From positions 1 through 64,000 of the forward strand of contig JAANYP010000177.1 in NCBI GenBank assembly GCA_020465985.1: DNA of 64,000 nucleotides, in the 5' to 3' direction. Every line of letters begins with the position of its first letter. Within the stretch, counting starts at the first letter, position 1. The notes under the pieces are model-generated. The model saw only the letters and a list, made by a program, of their open reading frames with translations, was not told the DNA's origin and searched no databases. The position numbers were made by a program, and so were the translations under genes. Shown piece by piece: positions 20,246 to 32,813 of this stretch. This DNA comes from Centrapalus pauciflorus. Lineage: Eukaryota > Streptophyta > Magnoliopsida > Asterales > Asteraceae.

Positions 20246-21059
20246 CAAAATTAATACTTTTTTAATTAATCAATTACATAAAAAACTATTTAATTTTGAA
20301 AGACTATACATATATATTCTTTTATACGTTGTTTGTTAAGAAAAAAAAATACTTAACTTTATCATGAAAATTACTACACGCAATTATATTTGAGGTTTGT
20401 TTGTTTAAAATTTTATAATCTTCATTATTGTCAGTTTTATTGGTATAAGAAATTATAAGTTTTCTATTTTAAATTTTTTTAATAATTTATGTTGGAAAAT
20501 CTAAAGATATTGTTAAGTTTGCTTTTTTTTTTTTATATATTCTAATAAAAATGCATTATAATCACATATATATCTTGGTTGTCAATTTATTTTATTTACA
20601 TTCCAGTAATAGTTTTAATACAACATCAAATATATTTCATATTGTACTTGCTATATCTAAACTTAGTTTCATCTATCGTAAATATCAGTGTTAATATTGA
20701 AAAAATCATTATATTTTCATGTTATATAATTTTGGTCTCTTAATATTATTACTTTTAATCATTTAAATCCTTACATTATATTTTATTGAAACTGTTATAT
20801 TTTGTTAGGTAAAAGTCAACATATCGTTATGATATCTCCTTTCTATGTTTAAATTTAAAAATATACATCAAATTAACATTAAAAAAAACAATGCAATTCA
20901 AATACAAGAAAGACACTTATTACATAAACAAAATTATGTAACTTGTATTACTCAACTACTCGTATATCACGTTTTTAGTTTCACTTTAATTTTCTTTAAA
21001 GGTTTGCCAAGTTGTTGACCTTGCTATTTTGTTAAATGTTTTTCTCAAGTATTTTCCAT
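20246..21059. other. AT-rich, no gene recognised
   Basis: No ORF or repeat structure of note. It may be interior of the Helitron-like element. Confidence 0.4.
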
Positions 21060-21860
21060 CATTTTAAATCATTGCTTGTGGCCAATCTAGAATTCATAAT
21101 TATCTTGGAGTGTTTGTTGACCATTTGTGTGTCTAAATCGGCCTTTATTTATTTGATTTTACTGCTTGAATTACATAAAAGACAGAATGTTTAAATATTT
21201 GTGTTGTGCGTGAATTACATATGTGTATGTTAGCTTTCGTTTTTGTCGAGAATGGCAGCCTAATAAGCTCAATTGGCCTTCGGCCTAACCTTTAATTGAT
21301 TTATATGTGGTTTCTTGATTCAATGCAAGTATTATTTGTCATTAACCTTTGCATTTCTATTGTTGGAAAATAAGACCAAAACAGAAAATAAGTGCAGTAT
21401 TAGTGTGATGTCCAGATGTGTTTAGCTTAAGTTATATTCGTAAAAATGGACAAGAAGGTCAAATGGCCTTCGACCTTGGCAACTTAATTAGCAAGGATGT
21501 TTATTGATCAATTTTATGTATCAATCGCCATTTATCCTACCTTATGTTGCTGCTGAAAAAGTTAAAAACAGAAAGATATGAGTTGTGAATGTGTGCAGTG
21601 TGCGATTATGTGTGTTTGCATGTTAATGTCAGGCTCCGAGATTATTTAGTCTCGGAGTGTTGTGTGTGTCTCGTAACCTCTGTGTGTGTTCATTGAATTG
21701 ATACAAAATAAAGGAAGAAACAGCAGCAACATAAGTATCGAACATATATATGCTATGTGTATTATAGTATATATGTACATCATTTTCAAAATATTGAAAA
21801 AATATTAAAGAAGATACTCTCATTTATTTTCTGCAGGAGTTGAAAAAGTCTTCGACTCTT
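21060..21860. repeat. Relative of the hairpin repeat in opposite orientation
   Basis: Contains GGCCTTCGGCC- and GGCCTTCGACC-type palindromes near 21285 and 21460 whose flanks match 717-770 inverted. It also has a CTCCGAGATTATTTAGTCTC hairpin at 21632-21656 like those at 1-570 and 59880-60550. No coding potential. Confidence 0.5.
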
Positions 21861-22532
21861 CATCTAGTTGATTAGCATACGTGAAGTTCATCCTGAAACG
21901 GTATAGTTTTCTTCACGCAGACACTGCTCATGCAGTTTTTTTTATCAATATTGATTATGCCTACTGACTGTGTGTGTGTGTGTATGTATGTTTGTGCGTG
22001 TGAATATATTAATACGTAACTTCAATAAAGCATGTTCTATTTCATAGTTGGTTACATTTAACTCGTTATATAAACATCTAGTAATTATCAGGTTTCAAAT
22101 TATATAAAGAATTGATAACTTGATAAATATGTAGCTAGGAATATTTATTATTCAAGTTTGAATCTTTTTTCCTGCATATTCAGTTATGATATTATCCAGT
22201 GTTTTTCTGCATATCTAATATTTCAGTTATACTATAGCCGATTAAATTTGATTTCTTATTTTTATTTAACATGATAAATCAGATTGCATCTATTTCTAGC
22301 AGTGCAAATTTGAAATTTTCTAGCGGATTAAATCTGATTTGTTATTTTTATTTAACTTGATAAACCAAATTACAACTATTTCCAACAGTGGAAATTAGAA
22401 ATATTATTGTCATTTTTTATTTCTTTCAGGAAAAGCTACATATTTTAATTGCAGAAACATTAAAATATGTAGAAAATTTTTGATAATTATGGGGAATCTC
22501 ATCGAGCTAAAATAGTGAGGGGAATCCCATTA
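21861..22532. other. AT-rich, no gene recognised
   Basis: Contains a short (TG)n run near 21970 and two related segments (22240-22310 and 22318-22400, sharing AAATCTGATTTGTTATTTTTA-like text), i.e. a degenerate duplication of about 80 bp. No protein. Confidence 0.45.
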
Positions 22533-22661
22533 TTTTTGGAATTTTTAACCAATTAATTGCATCAAATTAGTAGCCATTATTTTCTGAATTTTAACCAATT
22601 ATATTGCGCCAAATAAGCCTTAATTTTCTGAATTTTTACCATTAATATTGCGCCACGTGAG

Positions 22662-22663
<2 letters not shown>
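22533..22663. repeat. Three degenerate ~45-bp tandem units
   Basis: Each unit contains TTTCTGAATTTTTAACCAAT followed by ATTGCGCCAAAT-like text. The last unit runs into the (AT)n tract. Confidence 0.7.

Positions 22664-22758
<95 letters not shown>
22664..22758. repeat. (AT)n microsatellite
   Basis: About 47 AT units, uninterrupted. Confidence 0.97.
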
Positions 22759-22760
<2 letters not shown>

Positions 22761-23106
22761 CAACCCAATCTAAATTAACTAACATGGACCCAAAAGTCAA
22801 ATAATTATTCAGCCCTAACAAAAATCTAAATAAACCCAAAATAAGATATTTTTAACATAAGCCCAACCCAAAATAATACAAGAAAAACCCAACCCTTATC
22901 CATTTAAATTTGAGAGAGCCCAACAAATTTTTTTTAAACCTAATTGAATTTAAAAGAATTAAAAGAAACCAAAAAAAAAACCTTTACAATCTCACTTCTC
23001 TCTAAGTTGGGTAACTAATAACAAAAGGAAAGAAAAAGCAAACAGACCAGCACCGATGGTCTCCTCAACCGAGAGAGCAATTCGCCGCCGGCCAGGGGCT
23101 GTGAAT
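22759..23106. other. Unique-looking A-rich stretch before the duplicated block
   Basis: A-rich, with CCCAACCCAAAATAA-type text. It ends in a short GC-rich part that could encode a few codons after an ATG at 23055 (MVSSTERAIRRRPGAVN) before running into the duplicated element B sequence at about 23107. It could be a truncated gene 5' end or retroelement sequence; not resolvable. Confidence 0.35.
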
Positions 23107-23970
<864 letters not shown>

Positions 23971-25414
23971 AAAATTGTGACATCCAACATTAAACCAGGT
24001 TAGCAACTACTACCTAATCGGTATTAATAGCCAACTATAACCTAATCAGTGGTCATTAGAAATTAATCAAGTGATTAACAAGGTTCATTAGAAAATTCAA
24101 CTCAATTAGAATCAAATTAATCGGTGCGATGAATCGGGAAATCAATTAATCCGATCCATTTACGATATGAGGGATTAATTCAACTAAATACATAATTAAA
24201 TTATGGTTAGTGACACTAATCAAACACTAATACAATTACTTAACATTAGTTATGCAAGACTAAAACAATTCATTAAAACAATGCATCCATAAGTATTTAT
24301 GAAATTACATAAAAAGGGAAATACAAGAATACACTTTGAAATACATTTATACAAAAAAAAAATTAGAAATACACCATAATTATGGCCTTAAGGCCGGCCC
24401 CTAGGGTAGTACACACCCTCAATATTTTATTTCACAACCGATGCACAATCAACATCACATATCTTCATCTTTCACCATGGTTTGCAAGATCTTTACTCCA
24501 CCCCTCTTATCACCATCATTTCAACCTCCAAATTTTGCCTATAAGTAAGACCACCTTTCTCATTTCATTTCCACACTTACAACAAAGAAAATCTTCTCCT
24601 TTCTCTCCTTCTTGAATCCGGCCAAGAGCCACAACCAAAGCCAAGACTTTGAAATTTTTGTTCTTTCAAATATTTCAAGAGTTTTTGGTGAAAAGCTTGC
24701 AAGGGTTTCAACTTCTCCTCACAAATCAAACTCCTAACACATCAAAGTAAGTAAATACTAGCTTATTTCATCTTATATTTATGTTTATATAAGTCTTGCA
24801 TAATATATATAATCACCAACAACATCAAGTTTCATAAAAACTCAAGTTTATAAAATTTCTAGTTTTGTTTTTAAGTTGTTTTCTTCAAATGTGTTTATGA
24901 ATATATAAACACATCATAAAAGTGTTAATATTATGAAAACAAGTAATATATATGTGTTTTATAACTTTTATACAAGTAGTCTTTGAATAAACAACAAGAA
25001 TCACTAGTTATTTCAAGATTATAAACTGCGGATTTTCGGCAGAAAATTTATATCGACTTTGAAAAATCATAACTAACTCATAACTAACTCATAACTAAAC
25101 GAAATGAATTGATTCTTGTCTCAAAAGTTAGATCTATGTCTTAACTATAGATCTGGAGGTTTTCAAAATTTATTTTGGAGTTTAAGACCTCCAGAAATTA
25201 TTTAGGAAACCGAAAGTTTGACAGCTCAAAAATGGCCAACATAGGGTTTTCAACAAGCTTTTTCACCAACCTAAACATCTCGAAAAATGGCCGTTCTTGA
25301 TTCTAAAAATCCTTTGTAGATACTAGTTTAATGTCCTAGAAAACCAAAGCCAAAAACATTTTGGAGCTTGGTCAAAAACAGCCTCAAAGTAGGCCGAAAA
25401 ACCTCCGAAAAAGC

Positions 25415-25517
<103 letters not shown>

Positions 25518-25985
25518 TGGGTTTTATTTAAAAACTTATAATGTTGGGTGATATAAGACATAAAAATTTATAAATATATATATATATATATTATCATATA
25601 TTAAGAGATAATAAGTCTCTATTATCATTAAGGGCTCGATTAAACTCACCCGGTGCATCACCCATCAACTTACGCTAAAATAGCATTTTTCGCTCGTTTT
25701 TGCCATCGCTCTCTCGGTGAGTCCTCATAGCCCCTATTTTCACAATGTTATGTTTTGGGGTTGAAATACATGCTTCGTTTTTATATGGACACGAAAACAA
25801 CTTCATTTCTATTATGTATTACACATGTGGTTCGATCCGCCCTTATATCATGAACCGTTAATTGCATTTATTTGTAAGCGTGAATATATTGTGGATAGAT
25901 CTATCGAGAGTCATGTCCCCCATTCGGGTTAGTTCGGGTCGGCTAACAGCGAGTGCATATATATTTAACACACGGTATTACGTAT

Positions 25986-27943
25986 TGTAACAACCTAACT
26001 TTTGGTCCAGCTTAATTTCAGTATTTTTGAGCTAATAATGTAATTTTATTACATTATCTATTCTGTAATTTAAATGATTAATAAAATATAATTAATTAAA
26101 TATGAAATAAATTATATGATTGATATAAACTACTAGATGATTAAATTAAAAGATGTATTATATAAAAGTGGAGGGGTTAAAACTTCAAATATGACTAAGT
26201 TAAATATATATACTTAAATAATGGAGATAAATGTCATTTAATCACAATTAAATCTCTCTTTACTCTCTCACTAAAACATACGGCCATCATCAAGTTTTAT
26301 CAAAATTGTTGCAATTAATAGATGAATTGAAGCTAAGAGAAGTTATAATCATCATCAAGGATCATCAATTGACAAGATTTGAGGTAATTCTTGAGTTATA
26401 TTTCAAGATTTTTAGAGGTTTGGTTCGGTTTTGATAAAAACCGAAACCAAAGAAATTAAAACACGAAAATATATGTTGCATGTATAATATTTTGATTGAT
26501 TATGATGAATTTAAGTTAATAGATGATAAAGAAACAAAAATTTTAGTTTGGATCATCCAAATAAGGTGAAAATTTGGTATTTTTATAAAATAAGTGTCCT
26601 TGACAAAATTTGCATATTTTGGATGATCTTGATCAATTTATGAGGTTTTTGATCAATAAAATTGTATAAAAACACTCAAATAATTAATGAATTATTAGTT
26701 ATCAGAATGATTAATGAATTATTAGTTATCAGAATGCAAAATGATTAATGAATTATTAGTTATCAGAATCAGATAAGAATAAAGACTTTAAATCTAAAAC
26801 TGATGACATTGATATGACATGATTCTGGACAGGGTCAGTTAATATCTGAACAAAGATCTAAAGATTAAAAAGATTGAAAGCGGGTCTCTGATTTGAAAAG
26901 AATTGATAGAAAAACAGATTGACAAAGATAAAATCCTGAGATAACTCAGGTGGCAGATTTTACATCTGTTTGATAAAGACCCAGACCTGTGAGTTATAGA
27001 TATTCAGATTTTACATGCTTGAATTTCTGGTTGAGACATATTGTTGATGCTAGATTAATTTGACATTCATTTATCAGCTGGATTGTGACCTGTGCACACC
27101 ATGGATGGGTGTTGCCCAGCAGATCATGATAGCTATTTGACTTATCATTTCATATGACATCACTTTTACAGTTCATTTCTGACATTGCTTTGAAATTATT
27201 GCTATCATGACTTGATTATGACTTGATTACGTATGCTTCATCATTGCATATATTTGACATATTGATTCAGCTTGATTAGCCCTGATTGGTTTATTGTTCT
27301 AGACCTGGCTATTTCACCAGTTCTATTGAACTTGGTAATGATCTCCGATGTTCCGCCACGTTGATTTACTGGTAGCTAGCCCAGTATGTGGCTGATTCCC
27401 ACGATTTAAGCGTGAGCGTGGCTTGAGCATCATCCGACTCTATGACTTCTATGTCTCAATCATGAGGGCTGTAGCGGCAGCCAAGACATATCAGGCTAGA
27501 TTGATGATCCGCTTGACATTGCATGTTAATTTGAAAATCTATTTACTCACTAAGCGTTGCTTACGGTTGCTACTTCATATTTTTACAGGAAAAGATAAAG
27601 GAAAGTCACCTGCCGGACCTAGTTCTTAAGTCTTACAAGATCAAGATTGAAGTTTTCTATAGACCACTACTCAACAAATCCTTCGGTACTGATTGGCAGA
27701 TGATAATTGTGGTGGTCTGGGTAGATCTAATTTGATTATATGATGACATGAATTAGATTAGACTTGTGCCCTTTATAAGTTTAATTTGAAAACTTAATAT
27801 GTATTAAGCTTAATCCTAATATGCTTGTACTGTAATTTAATATTCCGTATTATAATTACTCTATCTTAGTTATGGTTGATATTGTATTGCATGATGTGGG
27901 ACATAGACTCGTGTCTACCGCCCCGTGAGGGGTGGTCTTCACA
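25986..27943 (+). repeat. 5' LTR of the plus-strand chromovirus
   Basis: 1958 bp, TGTAACAACCTAACTTTTGG...GGTGGTCTTCACA. Compared with the 3' LTR it lacks a block of about 540 bp and instead has three tandem copies of ATTAATGAATTATTAGTTAT at 26692-26760. Confidence 0.9.
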
Positions 27944-27946
27944 GGA

Positions 27947-27960
27947 TGGTATCAGAGCCC
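27947..27960 (+). other. Primer binding site
   Basis: TGGTATCAGAGCCC, exact initiator-Met tRNA complement, 3 nt after the LTR. Confidence 0.92.
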
Positions 27961-28142
27961 ATAGTTTGAGTGAATCAAGTATTACGTGAGTATACTTGGT
28001 CTCAAACTAAAGCAATACATATGTATCAATCATTTAGGTGGTTTGAACTGAGATAGGATGTACAGACTATTAGGATGGGAAAAAGGGTACATAGATCTAA
28101 GTCTATAAACTGATAGTTAAATGATTTTAATTTTCAGGTAAG

Positions 28143-29397
28143 ATGTCAGGATAAGGATCAGGTGACATACCAAACAACATGACCCCACAACAGATGTTTG
28201 AAATGATGCAACAATTGTTAGCCCAACACTCTGAGCAACAAAATAAGACTATGCAAGAACAGTTTCAGGCCAGAGATGAGGCCGACGCTAAAAGACGTGA
28301 AGATAAGAAAAAGAAGAGAAAAGATAAACAAGTCCAGAACGATGAAACTGATTCTGATAACTCGAATCCTGAAACCAAAATTGCTCAGCCAAAAGGCTGC
28401 AAGTTTAAAGATTTTAAAGCGAGCGGTGCCCTGAACTTCTAGGGTACAGTGAATCCAATTCAGACGATGGAATGGATCAGCCATACCAAAGAAATCTTCA
28501 GGATTTCTGACTGTTTAGATTCAAAGAAAGTAAGTTATGCGTCTGCGTTATTTGTTGGAGCTGCCCGTGCTTGGTGGAAGACTCAGAGGAGCATATATGG
28601 AGAAGAGGTGATACAGACATTAGAGTGGGATCAATTCCGAGATATGTTTAACGCGAAGTATTTCTCGATCGACCAACAAGATAAAATGGAAGTCCAATTG
28701 ATGCAGCTGACTCAGGGAACAAAGACTGTTGATGAATACGAGCACGAATTCTCTCGACTTTGCGGTTACTCCTCATATCAAGTAGCTACCGAGGAGAGAA
28801 AGATGAATAGATTCCGTGTAGGACTCATCCCGAGATATCGACATCCGTTGAGCGCAATAAAATACAAGAGTTACTTGGAAATGGTAGAAGCAGCTAGACA
28901 GATCGAGCGAGGGTATTTAGAGTACGGCGATCAGCTATATGCCCCATCAGCAAATCCGACATGTCCTTCTCCTCTGAAGAAACAGAGATTCGGTAGATTC
29001 TTCAGGCCAAAAAAATCCCAGCAATCTCAGCAATCCCAACCGAAAGCTCAAGTTTACTCGCTTACGAACGAACCCCGATTTTGTAAAAGATGCAAAAAGT
29101 CACACATGGGATTGTGCAATCCAGACGACGTCACTTGTTTTGCGTGTAACAGAATCGGTCACAGCAGTGAAGAGTGCCCACAGCAAGGACGTGGATGTGC
29201 GAAATGTGGGAAAAGAGGACACTTCATGTATCAGTGTCGCAGCGGGCAACGATTTCAGTCGCAATCATCAGCGGGAGGTTCTACAGTAAAGAGTTCTGCT
29301 GCAACTCCGACAGCAAGGGCACGTGCGTTTCAGATAACAGCAGAAGAAGAGAGAGAAACACCTGACGTGGTTATCCGTTGTTTCTGTTAAATACGAT
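28143..29397 (+). pseudogene. gag of the plus-strand chromovirus
   Basis: Capsid-type Gag: a Gln-rich and Lys-rich N-terminus (28179-28440), a retrotransposon-gag region with AWWKTQRSIYG and TVDEYEHEFSRL, then two zinc knuckles (CFACNRIGHSSEEC and CAKCGKRGHFMYQC). It ends with the linker ITAEEERETPDVV. The presumed start ATG at 28143 is followed after three codons by TAA, and TAG at 28440 interrupts the frame between F and G of the N-terminal linker. Near 29380 the frame shifts before the protease. Not translatable as a whole. Confidence 0.88.
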
Positions 29398-30553
29398 ACC
29401 TGCTCGCGTACTATTTGATTCTGGCGCTAGTCGTTCCTTTATATCGACTTCTTTTGTATCAAGATTATCTAAATCCCCGTCAAAGCTTCCTGTTGTAATT
29501 GATATCGAGACAGCCAGTAACAACTATGTTATGGCTGATTCTGTCTACCGAAACTGCACCCTGCTCGTAAATAATATTGTATTCAACCTCGATCTTATAC
29601 CGATTCCGCTAAAAGAGTTTGACGTTATCATCGGCATGGACTGGCTAACGAACAACGAAGCAACGATCGTATGCAACCGTCGGATCATCAGAATGAAGTC
29701 CTCAGACGGCCGAGTATTGGAGATTAAAGGAGAGAAAAGAAAAGGTGCTCACTGCTTCATTTCTGTAAAGAAAGCTCACAAATGTTTGTCTAAGGGTCAC
29801 AAATCTTATCTGTGCTACGTCTCTTCTGAATCTAACTCTGAAAAGAAAACCCTAGCTGACATTCCTATTGTCTGTGAGTTTCCAGACGTCTTTCCCGATG
29901 ATATTTCTGGAGTACCACCAGAACGTCAAGTCGAATTCGGCATTGACTTAGTTCCTGGTGCGGCTCCCATTGCAAAAGCTCCTTACAGACTTGCACCTGC
30001 AGAAATGCAGGAAATGTCAAAGCAGTTGCTAGAGCTGTTGGAAAAGGGGTTTATCCGACCGAGTTCATCTCCATGGGGTACACCTGTCTTATTTGTCAAA
30101 AAGAAAGACGGAACTTTTCGTATGTGCATTGACTACCGCTAGTTGAACAAAGTTACTATAAAGAATAAATATCCTCTGCCCAGGATCGATGATCTGTTTG
30201 ATCAGCTACAAGGAGCCAGCTACTTCTCGAAAATCGATCTTCGTTCTGGGTATCATCAATTAAAAGTCAGAGATGAGGATATTCCGAAGACAGCCTTCCG
30301 AAGAAGATACGGTCATTACGAATTTCTCGTGATGCCGTTTGGTTTAACGAATGCACCAGCGACGTTCATGGACCTCATGAATCGCGTGTGCAGACCGATG
30401 CTGGATAAGTCAGTTATCGTATTCATAGACGATATTCTGATATACTCCAAAACGGAGGCTGATCATGCTATTCATTTGCGGCAATTGCTAGAGTTACTGA
30501 GAAAAGAAAGACTCTACGCAAAATTCGCTAAGTCTGAATTCTGGCTCAGACAG
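29378..30553 (+). pseudogene. Protease and reverse transcriptase, upstream part
   Basis: Aspartic protease motif VLFDSGASRSFIS at about 29402-29440, followed by DVIIGMDWL. The RT entry segment (ADIPIVCEFPDVFPDD, then FIRPSSSPWGTPVLFVKKKD) leads to TAG at 30140-30142 in place of Glu after CIDYR. RT core follows at 30143: KIDLRSGYHQL, AFRRRYGHYEF, and the catalytic FIDDILIYS near 30430. The frame ends at the intron-like segment starting at 30554. Confidence 0.88.
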
Positions 30554-30636
30554 GTACAATTATATATTGTCTTGAGTCATTCCTAAGCGTTCTTTGATTG
30601 AACAAAACTTGAAACTCTACTTTGTTGCTTTTATAG
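30554..30636 (+). other. 83-bp intron-like segment in RT
   Basis: Begins GTACAAT and ends TTGCTTTTATAG, AT-rich with a U-rich 3' part and a CTAAG branch-like motif at about 30583. It contains an in-frame stop, and 83 is not a multiple of 3. Its removal joins codons in phase 0 (...FWLRQ with IQFLGHVVS...), restoring the conserved RT/RNase H junction. The other chromovirus in this window has no extra DNA here (48030-48060). The segment is also flanked by CAATT at 30557-30561 and 30640-30644, so it may be a small insertion that created splice sites. Confidence 0.6.
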
Positions 30637-31985
30637 ATTCAATTCCTTGGCCATGTTGTTTCTGGCGAAGGTATTTCCGTTGATCCGTCTAAAGTCGAGG
30701 CCGTTCAAAAATGGCAAACGCCTCGCAATGCCTCCGAAAAAAGAAGTTTTCTTGGATTGGCCGGTTATTATCGGCGATTCATAAAGGACTTCTCGAAGAT
30801 TGCTGTGCCACTTACGATGCTAACACGAAAGAATACACCTTTCGTATGGGCGGATAAACAGCAAGAGGCATTTGAAACTCTGAAGCAAAAGCTTATTCAA
30901 GCGCCGATCCTAGCCTTACCAGAAGGAAACGATGATTTTGTCTTTACAGCGACGCATCTGGTACTGGTTTAGGATGTGTTCTAATGCAAAGGGGAAAAGT
31001 AATTGCCTACGCTTCAAGGCAATTAAAAGACTATGAGAAGAGTGCACCAACTCATGATCTTGAGTTGGCTGCCGTTACCTTTGCACTGAAGATCTGGCGT
31101 CACTATCTCTATGGGACTCGGTGTCAGCTCTACACCGATCATAAGAGTCTCAAACATCTTTTTACTCAAAAGGATCTGAATATGAAACAGCGTCGGTCCT
31201 TGGAGCTTATCAAGGACTATGATTGCGAAATCCTATATCATCCCGGCAAAGCTAATGTGGTCGCGGATGCTTTGAGTAGAAAGACATACCCGGAAAAGTG
31301 TTTTTATGACCCGACTCCTGTTGTATTCTCTTCCGATCTTATCGAGGACATCAGATCTGCTCAAGCCGAAGCGTTGAAAGAAGAGAATATCGGTTCTAAA
31401 AATCTCAAAGGGCAGTTACAATTCTTATCTCTGAACCATTTGGGACTTCACTGTCTCCAGGGAAATCGAATCTGGATTCCTAAATATGGTTCAATCCGCA
31501 ACACTCTTCTATCGGAAGCCCATAAGTCCAAGTTATCTATTCATCCTGGCAGCTCAAAGATGTATTTTGATCTGAAAGCTGACTACTGGTGGCCAGGAAT
31601 GAAGAAAGACATTGGTCTATATGTTGAAAGCTGCAGAGTATGTCAAATGGTTAAGGTAGAACATCAAAAACCCTTCGAGGATATGCAACCACTGCCAGTT
31701 CCTGAATGGAAGTGGGAGCATATAACAATGGACTTCATCACGAAGTTGCCGAAGACCAAAAGACAGCACGACTCCATCTGGGTAGTCGTGGACCGATTAA
31801 CGAAGTCAGCTCACTTCATACCGATGAAAGAGACATACTCCCTTGATAGATTGGCACAGATGTATATCACTGAAATCATTTCTCGACATGGTGTGCCAAA
31901 GTCTATCGTATCTGTCGTGATAGTCGCTTCACATCTAGATTCTGGCAAGCTCTACAAGACGGGATGGGTACTCGGATCTCTATGA
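30637..31985 (+). pseudogene. RT C-terminus, RNase H and integrase N-terminal/core
   Basis: Starts IQFLGHVVSGEG, then SFLGLAGYYRRFIKDFS. A one-base shift near 30955 moves into the RNase H frame (DASGTGLGC in the shifted frame, VIAYASRQLKDYE, YTDHKSLKHLF, VVADALSRK). The integrase zinc-binding part (HPGSSKMYFDLKADYWWPGM, CRVCQMVK) and the core start (ITMDFITKLP, VVVDRLTKSAHFIP) follow. A one-base loss near 31915 destroys the second catalytic Asp region. Confidence 0.87.
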
Positions 31986-32776
31986 GTACTGCTTATCATC
32001 CTAATGCAGATGGCCAGAGTGAGCGTACTATCCTTACTCTCGAAGATATGCTTCGTGCCTGTGTTCTTGATCTAGGTGGTAACTGGGATGACCACTTGCC
32101 TCTGGTCGAATTCTCATACAATAACAGTTATCATTCCACGATCAAGATGGCTCCTTTTGAAGCTTTATACGGACAAAAGTGCAGAACTCCCACCTGTTGG
32201 CGCGAAACAGGTGAATCGCCTATAGCGGGTCCTGCCCTTCTACAGTTGACTCAGGAGAAGATTCAACTTGTCAGAAGGAACATTCTTGAAGCTCAAAGCA
32301 GGCAAAAGTCATATTATGATAATCGACACAGATCTATCAGCTTTGTGGTTAACGATTGGGTGATGCTGAAAGTATCTCTAATGAAGAATGTGGTAAGATT
32401 CATAAAGAGAAACAAGCTAGCTCCGAGATTCATCGGTCCGTTCAAGATTGTTGAAAAGATAGGAAATCAATCTTATCGTCTTGAACTGCCAGCGGACTTA
32501 TCTGGAATACATCATGTATTCCATGTCAGTCATCTGAGAAAGAGCTTAGCAGACGAAAAAGAAGTTCAAATACCACACGTTAACTTGCAGATTGATGAAA
32601 AACTTCGAGTGGTTGAAGAGCCAGAATGTATATAGGACTCGAAGATCAAGAAGCTTAGAAATAAAGAGATACAGATGGTGCTCGTCCAGTGGAAACACCA
32701 CAAAGGTTCGCATCAGTCTTGGGAATCCAGAGATGTCATGAAAGCTACTTATCCCAGTCTGTTCGAACATAGCTAA
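31964..32776 (+). pseudogene. Integrase C-terminal part with chromodomain-like tail
   Basis: Continues the core (STAYHPNADGQSERTILTLE, with the catalytic Glu region, VEFSYNNSYHSTIKMAPFEA) and the GPF/Y-like segment (LAPRFIGPFKIVEKIG, HHVFHVSHLRK). TAG at 32633-32635 interrupts; the same frame continues as KKLRNKEIQMVLVQWKHHKG to TAA at 32774-32776. That tail matches the chromodomain end of chromoviral integrases. Confidence 0.87.
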
Positions 32777-32813
32777 TTTCGGGGACGAAGTTTGTGCGTG
32801 GTGGAGCCCATTC

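Noticed and set aside
21629..21823. 64-codon ORF around the CTCCGAG hairpin
   Set aside because: Overlaps repeat-family sequence and shows no coding features.
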